Source of the DNA: Lawsonibacter hominis
Lineage (GTDB): Bacteria > Bacillota > Clostridia > Oscillospirales > Oscillospiraceae
Reading direction: 5' to 3'
NCBI RefSeq assembly: GCF_014287895.1
Contig: NZ_JACOPP010000016.1
Coordinates: forward strand, 3,621 to 67,620
DNA length: 64,000 bases
The stretch's first letter is position 1, and each line of letters opens with the position of its first letter. Below are positions 8,708 to 17,383 of this stretch, in pieces. The translations under genes and the position numbers were made by a program. The notes beneath the pieces were generated by a model, which saw only the letters and a program-made list of their open reading frames with translations, did no database searches and had not been told where the DNA came from.

Positions 8708-9988
8708 CTACCCGTTCTGTCTGTGGTATTCCTCCGCCATTTTGAGCACGTACTCCCTCCACACCGGCGCCGTCGCGGCCTTCCGGGTGACAATCCGCTC
8801 AATGTCCTCCGCTGTGGCGGTGTCGTCATTCATCTCGCTGCGGTCGATGATGGTGTTGTGCAGCCCCCCTTCGGCGGGCGGGCAGCCCTCGATAAACAGG
8901 CCGCGGTCGCGCCACTTCCGGGTGCAGTTGCCGTGGAGAATCAGCCGCTCCTTGGGAATATCCTCTGGAATAGAATCCTTGCGGCCCACCACAATCACCG
9001 CGTCGGTGTTTTTGTCGTACTCCCCAATGGCTTTCAGGGTCTCCATGTTCAGGGCCAGCAGGGCCTGACAACTGGAGCAGGCGTTCTCGCACAAGATGCG
9101 GTATTCCGGCCACCGCGTGCTCATGTCTCCCAAATAGGGCACCCACATGTGGATGGCGTGGTCGGCCACCTTCTCCCCGATGACCTCGATCTCTTCATCT
9201 GTGGCGGCGCCCAGGCCCACTTCGGCCGCCACCTTGAAGTAGCTGACCTCGTCGGGGTTGATTCCACTGAGATGGCAGGCCACCCGATCTACGGCCACGG
9301 GATCCCGGGAGCCCATGATGCAGCCGATATACTCAGGGACAGGGGTATGGGGGGAGAAGCCTCCGGCGGCATAGATGGCGTCCACAATGTTGATGTCCGC
9401 CCGTACGGCCCACCACACGTCCATCATCGCCATGGTCAGGTTCTCCCGGTGCATGTCCAGATGGACCTTGTCCTGTACCACGCCCTTGATGTTTTTCAGG
9501 GCGCAGGAGAACACCATGCTGGCATGGGCTTTCAAAATCGGCAGGTTGATGATGTGCTCCGCCTCCAGGAGGAACCGGGGCAGCTTGACATGGGAGATAT
9601 TGGAGTGGTAACCCCGCACCGGAATGTTGATCAGATCCTTCTCCCGCTTGATGTCGATGAGCTCCACATCCTCCTCTTTGGCCACCTGGGTGAGCCCGCA
9701 GGCCTCGAAGCACTCCATGGTGTCGCAGCCGATGGCCGCGGCCTCCGCGATGATGATGCGCTTGGGCTCAGCCTTTTTCACCTCCCGGATCACGGCGCGC
9801 ACCACGTCCGGATTGGTACACACGGCGCTCTCCGGGGGCGCCACGTGTCCCGCGTTGGGCTTCAGAACCACGGTGGAGCCCTTCTCCACCAGCGATGACA
9901 CGCCGCCCATGAGTTCAAACACCTTGGTGACACTCTCCTGAATCGTGGGCTCCTTTGCCAGGGCAACAATAGACTTCTTCTCAGACAA
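8708..9988 (-). CDS. DUF362 domain protein
   Basis: About 426 residues with the DUF362 signatures VVLKPNAGH (near 42), HIINLPILKAHASMVFSCALKNIKG (near 150, split here by description only) and GSRDPVAVDRVACH (near 230), plus a Cys-rich part (CENACSSC near 310). DUF362 proteins are uncharacterised and often lie beside iron-sulfur or cofactor genes. The best start is TTG 9988, 8 bp after AGGAGG; TTG 9994 is too close to it. It is divergent from the sigma-54 activator and next to the catabolic operons, so an accessory role there is plausible but unproven. Confidence 0.8.
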   Translation of the reverse strand: MSEKKSIVALAKEPTIQESVTKVFELMGGVSSLVEKGSTVVLKPNAGHVAPPESAVCTNPDVVRAVIREVKKAEPKRIIIAEAAAIGCDTMECFEACGLTQVAKEEDVELIDIKREKDLINIPVRGYHSNISHVKLPRFLLEAEHIINLPILKAHASMVFSCALKNIKGVVQDKVHLDMHRENLTMAMMDVWWAVRADINIVDAIYAAGGFSPHTPVPEYIGCIMGSRDPVAVDRVACHLSGINPDEVSYFKVAAEVGLGAATDEEIEVIGEKVADHAIHMWVPYLGDMSTRWPEYRILCENACSSCQALLALNMETLKAIGEYDKNTDAVIVVGRKDSIPEDIPKERLILHGNCTRKWRDRGLFIEGCPPAEGGLHNTIIDRSEMNDDTATAEDIERIVTRKAATAPVWREYVLKMAEEYHRQNG

Positions 9989-10020
9989 TGCCAAGACCTC
10001 CTTTGACTGCGATTACATTC

Positions 10021-10049
10021 TTGATGTTTTTTGGAAAATATGATTTAAT
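10021..10049 (+). promoter_or_regulatory. Candidate housekeeping promoter for the element 1 activator
   Basis: TTGATG (10021-10026), 17 bp, then TTTAAT (10044-10049), in the AT-rich divergent gap. It is plausible for constitutive expression of the activator. A TGGCAC further on lacks the matching -12 element. Confidence 0.45.
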
Positions 10050-10106
10050 GAAACAAGTTGAATGGTCAAAATTTGGCACAGTGGGCCGCACCTGGGAGGG
10101 ACATGC

Positions 10107-11504
10107 ATGCAGGAACAACTGATACCGCCGGTTGGGGACGAGCCAATTCCCGCCGATATCCGCACGGTGGGAAACGCATTCCGGATCTCCCTGGCGCTGT
10201 TTGACCGCGACGGGAAAATTCTCTACATGAACCGTTCTTTTGCCCGGGAGTGTGGCGTGGACGCCGACCGGGCGGTGGGACAGCCGGAGACCTATTTTAC
10301 CGGAGATCCCATGCTCCCCGACGTGTTTCTCTACCAGCGCATGATATGCCGCACGATTCGGCGGATGGACGGCTTCGTATTCATCACCGCCATTCCCATG
10401 TTCGATGAGGCCGGCGCCATCCGGTTTGTGGGGATGACCATGGAAAACGAGGCCGCTCTGAACGAGGTGCGCCGCAGCTTCGAGGCCCTTGTGGCCAGCA
10501 CGGAGCGCAGCGTCCACATCCAGTCCGCGGCGGACCGGCACGCGGCCATCCTCCGGCCCCTCATGGGCCGCCACCAGAGCATGGTCCGGCTGCGGGAGTT
10601 TCTCAAGCAAATCGGGCCCAGCTCCGCCAGCGTACTCATTACTGGAGAGTCCGGCTGCGGCAAGGAGGTGGCGGCCGACTGCATCCAGGCCCTGAGCAGC
10701 CGCTCGGAGCAGCCTTATGTGAAGATCAACTGCGCCGCCATTCCCGCCCACCTGCTGGAGTCGGAACTCTTCGGCTATGAGCCCGGGGCCTTTACCGGGG
10801 CCAACGCCAAGGGAAAAAAGGGGCTTCTGGAGGTGGCCAACGGCGGTACCCTCTTCCTGGACGAGATCGGCGACATGCCGCCGGAATTGCAGCCCAAGCT
10901 GCTGCGCGCCCTCCAGCACGGCGAGGTCTACCGCATTGGCAGCACCAAGGTGCGCCATACCGATGTTCGGATCATCGCCGCCACCAATGTAGATCTCAAC
11001 CAGAAGATCGTGGAGGGGAAGTTCCGGGAGGATCTCTATTACCGGCTGGCGGTGATCCCGGTGCGGATCCCCCCCCTCCGAGAGCGCAAGAGCGATATCT
11101 TCCTGCTGGCCTCCTACTATCTGTCCATCTACTGCGGGAAGTACAACAGGAATCTGGTATTTCCCGACGATATTGAAGAGCTGCTCAAGTCCTATGACTG
11201 GCCGGGCAACGTGCGGGAGCTGCAAAATGTGGTGGAATATTACGTGGTCTGCTCCCCTACGTCGGAGGGTCTGAGCTGCGAGCAGCTGCAAACCGTCTTC
11301 CGCCATCCCGTGACCGGGCCCGGCAGGCCGGGCAGCACACTGGAGGACAAGCTGGACGCCTATGAAAAGCAGCTGCTCCAGGAGGCGCTGGAAGAGGAAA
11401 AGAGCCTGCGCCGGGCGGCAAAACGGCTGGGCATCGACGCCTCCACTCTGAGCCGCAAGGCCAGGAAGTACGGCCTCGCCCTCCACCGGGAATCAGGTGC
11501 TTGA
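10107..11504 (+). CDS. Sigma-54-dependent activator with PAS domain (element 1)
   Basis: 465 residues. An N-terminal PAS domain (about 20-125; FRISLALFDRDGKILYMNRS) should sense the inducer. The AAA+ domain has Walker A GESGCGKE (about 178), GAFTGA (about 226, the loop that contacts sigma-54), Walker B GGTLFLDEIGD and arginine-finger region FREDLYYRL. The C-terminus is a Fis-type helix-turn-helix (RRAAKRLGIDASTLSRKARK). I chose ATG 10107 because GGGAGG is 7-8 bp upstream. Two consensus sigma-54 promoters with paired palindromes (15815-16055) are its obvious targets. It converges on permease 1. Confidence 0.93.
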   Translation: MQEQLIPPVGDEPIPADIRTVGNAFRISLALFDRDGKILYMNRSFARECGVDADRAVGQPETYFTGDPMLPDVFLYQRMICRTIRRMDGFVFITAIPMFDEAGAIRFVGMTMENEAALNEVRRSFEALVASTERSVHIQSAADRHAAILRPLMGRHQSMVRLREFLKQIGPSSASVLITGESGCGKEVAADCIQALSSRSEQPYVKINCAAIPAHLLESELFGYEPGAFTGANAKGKKGLLEVANGGTLFLDEIGDMPPELQPKLLRALQHGEVYRIGSTKVRHTDVRIIAATNVDLNQKIVEGKFREDLYYRLAVIPVRIPPLRERKSDIFLLASYYLSIYCGKYNRNLVFPDDIEELLKSYDWPGNVRELQNVVEYYVVCSPTSEGLSCEQLQTVFRHPVTGPGRPGSTLEDKLDAYEKQLLQEALEEEKSLRRAAKRLGIDASTLSRKARKYGLALHRESGA

Positions 11505-11507
11505 ACG

Positions 11508-11534
11508 CAGGGACTGCCCTTGGGGCAGTCCCTG
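11508..11534. terminator. Hairpin between convergent genes
   Basis: Perfect 12-bp arms CAGGGACTGCCC (11508-11519) and 11523-11534 with a 3-nt loop, lying between the activator and permease 1 stops. No strong T-run, so termination efficiency is uncertain. Confidence 0.6.
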
Positions 11535-11542
11535 CTGCCGTA

Positions 11543-12865
11543 TCAGCCCCAGACGCCCATCAGTCCGGTGAGGATGGCCAGGATGTACAGGATCACAGCG
11601 GTGCAGATGCTGCCGATGAAGATGGATGGATAGGTCTTCTTGACGCTGCAGTCCGCCAGGTTGGATTCCACGGTGATGGATGCGTTGGTGGGCAGGCCGC
11701 CGGAGAACGCCACGCCCCAGGTGACCAGGGCCGCAAAGGTGTACATGGAGATGCCGGAGGGCATGAACACGTTGAGGAAGGTGGGGCAGATCGCGGGCAC
11801 GCCGCCCAGGCCGGCAAAGAACATCATGATCAGCACGATGATGGCCAGGGACACCACCATGGGCAGGCCGCTCTCCGCCAGTGCCTCCACACCCCAGGTA
11901 AAGGCGGGGGACTGGGTCAGGATCATGGTGGGCAGCACCATGAGCATCAGCTGGATGGGAATCAGCATGACGCCCTGGCCGCAGTACTCCAGCACAGAGC
12001 CGAAACGGGTCTTGGAGTTCTCATCCACGGGGTAGTACTTCCACAGGCACAGGATGGCGGCGATCACGCCGATGCCGATGGAGATCCAGGCATCAAGGCC
12101 GACCACGCTGTAGATCACAATCACCACCAGGATCGGGATGAAGCACAGCCACACGGGCGGGAGCTTGGCGCCGTCCGCCAGCTCGGGCAGGATCATGTTG
12201 CCCGGCTCAAAGTGGGCGCCCTTCCGGCGGTCCCGGGCCAGCCAGATGGTCATGAACAGGCAGAACAGCACCACAAACAGAATCCAGAGGATCAAACGGG
12301 GGATGAAATAGGCGGTGGCGCTGTAGCCGGGCAGGTTGAGCTGGAGGAACACGTTGATCATGGTGGGCGCGCCAGGCAGGCAGGTGCCGACGGAGGCGGC
12401 GAACGCGGTCAGCGCCGGGAGATGGCGGCGGTCCACATCGGCCGTGCGGAAGATGACGCCGGACACGGCCAGCATGGTGACGATGATGGCCTCATTGGCG
12501 AAGCCGGCGATGCCCAGAACCACCCGGAAAGCCACCAGACCCAGAATGCACATGACGATTTTTCCGTTGGCGCTCTTCATCAGGCCGGAGGGCTTCATCA
12601 GGAAGCGGGCCAGACTGTCAATCGCTCCGCACTTGGTGTACAGCACGCCGAATGCGGCGCCCAGCAGCGTGACGAAGATGGTGGGCATCATGGCCGCGCC
12701 CCAGGATTCCAGTCCGCTGGTAAAGGTGGCGGCATAGGGCAGGCCATTGGTCCAGATCATCAGCGAGCAGCCGATGATCACCGACAGGATGGGGTGCAGC
12801 CCCTTCAAAATGAGGAGGGATATGATCAGGACAGAGATAATCAGGGCACAAAGCTGAAATGCCAT
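11543..12865 (-). CDS. GntP-like permease 1
   Basis: 440 residues, almost wholly hydrophobic with about 12 membrane spans; it starts MAFQLCALIISVLIISLLIL. Motifs such as GCSLMIWTNG, PGAPT and a final PTNASI segment are shared with permease 2 (23461-24774), with which it aligns end to end. The family looks like the GntP/ion-transporter superfamily of organic-acid carriers, inferred from topology and motifs. It is the last gene of the minus-strand sigma-54 operon (M24-A1, M24-B1, small membrane protein, permease). The substrate is probably the compound the operons degrade. Confidence 0.8.
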   Translation of the reverse strand: MAFQLCALIISVLIISLLILKGLHPILSVIIGCSLMIWTNGLPYAATFTSGLESWGAAMMPTIFVTLLGAAFGVLYTKCGAIDSLARFLMKPSGLMKSANGKIVMCILGLVAFRVVLGIAGFANEAIIVTMLAVSGVIFRTADVDRRHLPALTAFAASVGTCLPGAPTMINVFLQLNLPGYSATAYFIPRLILWILFVVLFCLFMTIWLARDRRKGAHFEPGNMILPELADGAKLPPVWLCFIPILVVIVIYSVVGLDAWISIGIGVIAAILCLWKYYPVDENSKTRFGSVLEYCGQGVMLIPIQLMLMVLPTMILTQSPAFTWGVEALAESGLPMVVSLAIIVLIMMFFAGLGGVPAICPTFLNVFMPSGISMYTFAALVTWGVAFSGGLPTNASITVESNLADCSVKKTYPSIFIGSICTAVILYILAILTGLMGVWG

Positions 12866-12925
12866 AACGGTTCCTCTCCTTTTTTCGTTTTGATTGTTCC
12901 GGTACGGATCCGGCGGAAGGCATCC

Positions 12926-13213
12926 TTAAATACCGAGAAGCTGCGTGTAGACGAGATAGAGCAGAATCACGAGCATGATGACGGCGCCCAGGCCCATGAA
13001 GAACCTGCGTCTCACCGCCTGCCGAGCCCCGCCCTCCGTCCGTATGGACAGAAAGCAGTCCGCGGCGGCGATGCCGCAGATCACAGCCAGTCCCAACATG
13101 GCCAGAGCCTCATTGTGGAAATACTGCCACACGGCGATGGAGGCCGCCATGATCCCCAGAACGGCGGCTATCACGATCTGCTCCTGCCGGGTCATCTGCT
13201 TTTTTCCTTCCAC
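12926..13213 (-). CDS. Small three-helix membrane protein
   Basis: 95 residues with three predicted membrane helices (about 11-34, 38-58, 71-93) and a basic loop RRRF before the third. I recognise no family. It starts at GTG 13213 with AAGGAGGG upstream; an ATG six codons later is also possible. It lies between M24-B1 and permease 1 in one operon, so it may be a small transporter subunit or assembly helper. The plus-strand operon has no copy. Confidence 0.65.
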   Translation of the reverse strand: MEGKKQMTRQEQIVIAAVLGIMAASIAVWQYFHNEALAMLGLAVICGIAAADCFLSIRTEGGARQAVRRRFFMGLGAVIMLVILLYLVYTQLLGI

Positions 13214-13246
13214 AGGGATTTCCCTCCTTCCAACAGCCGGGCCGGC

Positions 13247-14470
13247 CTACGCCTGGCACTCGATGATCTGATCGCTGCGGTAATGGGTCAGCACGTCGCA
13301 GCCCGTCTCGGTGACCAGCACCGTCTCCTTGATGCCGGCGCCGAAGTCCGCCCCGCGGGGGCCGTACCAGGTCTCCAGGGCCAGCACCATGCCGGGCCGC
13401 AGCTCCGTGGCGTCGTTGTATGCGCAGCTGAAAAAGGGCGCCTCCTGGAACACCAGACCGATGCCATGTCCCTTGGCAAAGTGCTGGCAGGCGGCCATGT
13501 CGCTGTAGCCCCAGAAGGCCGGATCCTTGGGCCACTGGGCACAGATGTGGGCGGTGGTATTGCCCGGCTTGATGGCGGAGATGCCCTTCTGCATCAGCTC
13601 ATAGGCCACGGAATAGGCGTCCTTCTGCGCCTGGGATGCCTTTTCCACACAGAAGGTGCGGCCCAGGCTGGTCTTGTAGGCGCAGTAGGTGGCGGCATCC
13701 ACGCTGACGTTCACCAGATCACCAGCCACCAGCATCCGGTCTGTAAAGTCATTGTGCATGGGGTTGGTCCGCGGGCCGGAGGCCACCGCCACGGGGAGCA
13801 CCTCGTCGGAGCCCATGAAGTACTCCCGGCGCAGCCCCACGCTGGACAGCTTGTTCTCCGTCACACAGGCGTGGATTTCCCGGGCGATGTCCGACATAGC
13901 GGCCTCAGCAATGGCGGCGCTGATTTTGATGCAGGCAATCTCGTCGGGGTTTTTGATCATGCGCATCTCATACATGGCCTGGGTGGGGATCACCACCTGA
14001 TAACCCCGCTCGTGGAAGAGCTCCTTGAGGATGGCTGGAGCCGGGGGCAGATCCAGGGCCACCACCTTTCCAACCGCGCCGTTGTCCTCGATGAAGCGGC
14101 AGACGTAGTCCATGAAGCCTTTCCACTCCTCTGGCCGGAACGCCAGCTTGCCTCCGCCGATGTCCTTGGTCACGTGATCCTTCCGGAGCCAGGGCATGAC
14201 TTTTTTCAGATCGTCCGGGTCAAAGCTGGTGGTGGCGGAGAGCAGGGGCTCCCCGCCCTGGCAGAGCATGCTGATCATGCTGGCCGACCAGCGGCAGGGC
14301 ACTGTGGGAAAGCCGCCGGTCATGTAGCGCATATTCCAGGCGTCCCAGCTGATGAGCGTGCCGTATTGATACTTGTCCATCACCTCGCGGACTCTGGCAA
14401 GGCGGTATTTGCGCATCCGGTCGTAGTCGATTCCCATGTACCGGTCGGTCCCGTTTGTTCCAAAAGGCAT
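13247..14470 (-). CDS. Creatinase-like M24 protein B1
   Basis: 407 residues: a creatinase-type N-terminal domain (about 1-160) and a pita-bread M24 domain. The His in GHGIGLVF and the two Glu in ALETWYG and IKETVLVT are kept. The usual metal-binding Asp pair is not: the SDxTRT motif reads TSLGRT and the earlier Asp position is Ser. Creatinase itself lacks these Asp residues and works without metal, so this is probably a C-N hydrolase or lyase rather than a peptidase. Its closest relative here is B2 (17384-18616). It follows A1 after an 18-bp gap. Confidence 0.82.
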   Translation of the reverse strand: MPFGTNGTDRYMGIDYDRMRKYRLARVREVMDKYQYGTLISWDAWNMRYMTGGFPTVPCRWSASMISMLCQGGEPLLSATTSFDPDDLKKVMPWLRKDHVTKDIGGGKLAFRPEEWKGFMDYVCRFIEDNGAVGKVVALDLPPAPAILKELFHERGYQVVIPTQAMYEMRMIKNPDEIACIKISAAIAEAAMSDIAREIHACVTENKLSSVGLRREYFMGSDEVLPVAVASGPRTNPMHNDFTDRMLVAGDLVNVSVDAATYCAYKTSLGRTFCVEKASQAQKDAYSVAYELMQKGISAIKPGNTTAHICAQWPKDPAFWGYSDMAACQHFAKGHGIGLVFQEAPFFSCAYNDATELRPGMVLALETWYGPRGADFGAGIKETVLVTETGCDVLTHYRSDQIIECQA

Positions 14471-14488
14471 AATACTCCCTCCCTTCCC

Positions 14489-15736
14489 TTAATACGGACA
14501 CTCGATGATGCTGTCGATGGGGAAGCGGGTCAGCAGCTCGTATCCGTCCTTGGTCACGGCCACACACTCCTCCACCCGCGTGCCATAGGCGTGGCGCTCG
14601 TGGTTGCGGTCCCCAAAGTAGGTCTCCACCGCGATGCACATCCCCTCCTCAAACTCCACCGCCCGGGCCGCCTCCGACGGGCCGCCCACGCCGAACATGG
14701 GGTATTCATGAAGGGACAGGCCGATGCCGTGGGCCAGGCACAGACCGCCCAGGATGCGCCGGTTGTCCGGCTCATAGCCCCAGAACTCCGGCCCCTTGGG
14801 CCACACGGCAAGGCAGTCGGCGGTGGTATTGCCCGGCTTGATCTGGGCCATGCCGTCGTACATCATCTTGCGGGCCACCTCAAAGCCCTCCTTCTGCTCC
14901 TCGTTGGCCTCGCCGCAGATGAAGGTGCGGTAGTAGCAGGATTTGTATCCCATATAGGAGTTGCCGTTGATATCAATGTCGATGTAGTCGCCGGGGCGGA
15001 TGATGCGGTCGGTATAGTCGATATGGAGCGGGAAGGTGCGGGGGCCGGAGGCCACCACGAAATCCATGCTCTCGTCCGTGCCGTTGGCAAAGAGCGCCTC
15101 CTGCCCGATGCCCTGGAGCTCGCTCTCCCGGATCCCCGGGCGGATCGCCCGCCGGATGGCGGAGAACGCCGCGTCGGCGGTGTGGCAGGCCATGCGCACA
15201 CAGGCAACCTCGTCCACGTTTTTCACGGCCCTGGCCTTGAACAGCGTGAAGACCGGATCCACCATCCGGAAGCCCAAGGTCTTCATGCGGGCCTCATACA
15301 TGTAATAGTTGGGGCAGTTGTCCAGACCCACCGTGCCGGAGGTGATCCCATATTCCGCCATGATCCGCCCGATCTCCCGCAGGGTCCCCTCGATCTGTTC
15401 CGGTGTCATCGCCAGCTTGCCGCCGAAGGGCACGGGGTGGATGCGACCCTTCATCCAGGGCATCTCCTCCTCGGCCTTGTCCGGATCATAGCAGGTATAG
15501 GCGTACAGGTGGGGCTCGCCGTTGCGGGGCAGGATGGCAAACTGCTCGCAGGCCCACCGGCTCTGCATATTCAGGTAGCCGCCGGTGAGGTAACGGACGT
15601 TCCAGGGCTCCCAGGTGACCAGGAGATCCACGCCGTCCTCTTCCATCATTTTCTTGGCGCGCTCCAGCCGGTAGGCCCGCATCCGCGGGAAGTCGATTCC
15701 CTGCAGGCGGTCATACGCCATCATGGAAAAAGGCAT
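14489..15736 (-). CDS. Creatinase-like M24 protein A1
   Basis: 415 residues, first gene of the minus-strand sigma-54 operon. It shares with A2, B1 and B2 an opening block of the form DR-x-x-x-I-D/N-x-x-R/A-MR-x-YRL. The M24 domain keeps the catalytic His (LAHGIGLSLHE, about 333) and Glu residues (VETYFGD, about 369; EECVAVT, about 388), but the second metal-binding Asp is Cys (KSCYYRT, about 266). It pairs in sequence with A2 (well over half identical by eye) and in operon order with B1, so A and B may form a mixed complex. Start supported by AAGGAGGAA. Confidence 0.82.
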   Translation of the reverse strand: MPFSMMAYDRLQGIDFPRMRAYRLERAKKMMEEDGVDLLVTWEPWNVRYLTGGYLNMQSRWACEQFAILPRNGEPHLYAYTCYDPDKAEEEMPWMKGRIHPVPFGGKLAMTPEQIEGTLREIGRIMAEYGITSGTVGLDNCPNYYMYEARMKTLGFRMVDPVFTLFKARAVKNVDEVACVRMACHTADAAFSAIRRAIRPGIRESELQGIGQEALFANGTDESMDFVVASGPRTFPLHIDYTDRIIRPGDYIDIDINGNSYMGYKSCYYRTFICGEANEEQKEGFEVARKMMYDGMAQIKPGNTTADCLAVWPKGPEFWGYEPDNRRILGGLCLAHGIGLSLHEYPMFGVGGPSEAARAVEFEEGMCIAVETYFGDRNHERHAYGTRVEECVAVTKDGYELLTRFPIDSIIECPY

Positions 15737-15814
15737 ATCTTCTTCCTCCTTTATGGTTCAGATTTGGTTTCGGGAAGCTGCACATTCCAGATATCCCTCA
15801 CTGCCTGGAACTCC

Positions 15815-15830
15815 TGCAAGCCCTGTGCCA
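15815..15830 (-). promoter_or_regulatory. Sigma-54 promoter for the minus-strand operon
   Basis: On the minus strand it reads TGGCACAGGGCTTGCA: an exact TGGCAC-N5-TTGCA match (-24 GG, -12 GC). It lies about 80 bp upstream of A1. The activator-type palindromes begin about 65 bp further upstream. Confidence 0.9.
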
Positions 15831-15893
15831 AGTTCCGCTTCCCCTGCAGCACGGCGATTTTCAGGTGCTTTCTGTCCCTGTGCCCGAAAAATC

Positions 15894-15930
15894 GTTGCAT
15901 TTTTGCAACATAAATTTGCAATATGGCAAC
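15894..15930. promoter_or_regulatory. Paired activator-binding palindromes (UAS)
   Basis: Site 1 is GTTGCATTTTTGCAAC (15894-15909). Site 2, read on the minus strand, is GTTGCCATATTGCAAA (15915-15930). Both fit GTTGC-N6-GCAAM and their centres are 21 bp apart, two helical turns, so dimers would sit on the same face. They lie between the two divergent sigma-54 promoters, at distances normal for enhancer sites. Confidence 0.75.
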
Positions 15931-15979
15931 AAAACGCCATCCCGGCCGGAGCGAACCGCTCCGGCCGGGATGGCGTTTT
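15931..15979. repeat. Perfect 23-bp inverted repeat between divergent promoters
   Basis: Arms 15931-15953 and 15957-15979 with a 3-nt loop, AAAA at the start and TTTT at the end. It could terminate stray transcription in both directions, acting as an insulator, or form a cruciform. It directly abuts the second UAS. Confidence 0.8.
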
Positions 15980-16039
15980 CAGCCGGAATCCGGACGGTTT
16001 GGGGACCCAAAACAGAGCGCCATGCAACCGAGGGGGAGT

Positions 16040-16055
16040 TGGCACACGTTTTGCA
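16040..16055 (+). promoter_or_regulatory. Sigma-54 promoter for the plus-strand operon
   Basis: TGGCACACGTTTTGCA, an exact TGGCAC-N5-TTGCA match, 57 bp upstream of the A2 start. With the mirror-image promoter at 15815-15830 it forms a divergent pair served by the same UAS sites. Confidence 0.92.
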
Positions 16056-16111
16056 CACATCCCCATGACAGAGATGCTGACAGTGCGTCCCATGAAAAGG
16101 AGGAGAAGACT

Positions 16112-17356
16112 ATGCCCTTTGGAAGTATCGCCAGCGACCGCCTGAGAAACATCAACTATGAGCGGATGCGGGCCTACCGGTTGGAGCGGACGAAGCAGAT
16201 GATGGAGGAGGACGGTCTGGATGCCATCATCACGTGGGAGCCCTGGGACATCCGCTACATCGCCAGCGCCTACGTACCCATGGCCACACGCTGGGGAGGG
16301 CAGCAGTTCGTCGTGCTCCCCCGCAACGGCGAGCCCCATCTGTTTTCCTATACCTGTTATGCCACCGAGGCCCTGCAGGAGGAGATGCCCTGGCTCAACG
16401 GCCGGGTCTGGGCCGCGCCGGAGGGCGGGAAATTCGTCACCAGGCTGGAACAGACCGATACATTTCTCCAGCGCGTGTGCGGCATCCTGGCGGAGTACGG
16501 CATCACCTCCGGCCTGATCGGCCTGGATGCCTGCCCCAGCTTCGCCGTCTACGCCGAGGCGCTTCAGCGCGCCGGGTTTTCCGTCACCGACCCGGTGCTC
16601 ACCATGTTCAAGGCCCGCATGATCAAAAATGAGGATGAGCTGGCCTGCGTGCGCTACGCCTGCTACGCCGCCGACGCCGCCTTCGCCGCCATTCAGAAGG
16701 CCATCCGCCCCGGCGTGCGGGAGTGTGAGCTCCAGGGCCTCGGCATGGAGGCCCTGTACAGCCTGGGCGCGGACGAGACCATGGATTTCGTGGTGGCCTC
16801 CGGCCCCCGGGTCAATCCGCTGCACATCGACTTCACCGACCGCATCGTGCGGCCCGGTGACTATGTGGTCATCGACATCAACGGCAACTCGTTCCAGGGC
16901 TACAAGTCCTGCTACTACCGCACCTTTATCTGCGGCGAGGCCACGGCGGAGCAGAAGGAGGGCTACGAGGTGGCCCGCAAGATGATGTACGACGGCATGG
17001 CCCAGATGAAGGCGGGCAGCACCACCGACGATGTGCTCAACGCCTGGCCCAGTGATCCCGGCTTCTGGGGCGTGGACGACACCAGCAACCTGGGCGGCTA
17101 TGCGTTGGCCCACGGCATCGGCCTGTCCCTCCACGAGCACCCCATGTTCGGCGTCGGGGGCCCCAAAGGCGGCCGGCCGCCCTGCGTCACCTTCGAAAAG
17201 GGGATGTGCATCGCCATTGAGACCTATTTCGGCGACCGTGATCACAAGCGCAAGGCATACGGCACCCGCCTGGAGGAGTGCGTGGCCATCACGGAGGACG
17301 GCTATGAGCGCCTGACCAAATACCCGGTGGGCCAGATCATTGAGTGCCCGCTCTGA
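16112..17356 (+). CDS. Creatinase-like M24 protein A2
   Basis: 414 residues, first gene of the plus-strand operon; start ATG 16112 after AAGGAGGAG. It aligns along its whole length with A1 and has the same active-site pattern: His in LAHGIGLSLHE, Glu in IETYFGD and EECVAIT, and Cys in KSCYYRT where metallopeptidases have Asp. It is therefore probably not a classical aminopeptidase. Creatinase, ectoine hydrolase and DMSP lyase show the range of chemistry in this fold. It is followed 27 bp later by B2. Confidence 0.82.
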   Translation: MPFGSIASDRLRNINYERMRAYRLERTKQMMEEDGLDAIITWEPWDIRYIASAYVPMATRWGGQQFVVLPRNGEPHLFSYTCYATEALQEEMPWLNGRVWAAPEGGKFVTRLEQTDTFLQRVCGILAEYGITSGLIGLDACPSFAVYAEALQRAGFSVTDPVLTMFKARMIKNEDELACVRYACYAADAAFAAIQKAIRPGVRECELQGLGMEALYSLGADETMDFVVASGPRVNPLHIDFTDRIVRPGDYVVIDINGNSFQGYKSCYYRTFICGEATAEQKEGYEVARKMMYDGMAQMKAGSTTDDVLNAWPSDPGFWGVDDTSNLGGYALAHGIGLSLHEHPMFGVGGPKGGRPPCVTFEKGMCIAIETYFGDRDHKRKAYGTRLEECVAITEDGYERLTKYPVGQIIECPL

Positions 17357-17383
17357 TCAGAAAACCAGAAGGAGGTTTCGGCT

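Noticed and set aside
10073..10090. TGGCAC upstream of the element 1 activator as a sigma-54 promoter
   Set aside because: The -12 position reads GCCGC instead of TTGCA and the GC is out of register.
11501..15913. A 1470-codon open frame on the plus strand
   Set aside because: It is antisense to permease 1, the small membrane protein and two M24 genes, all of which have clear families. Its translation is rich in His, Gly and Gln and matches nothing; it is a GC-driven shadow frame.
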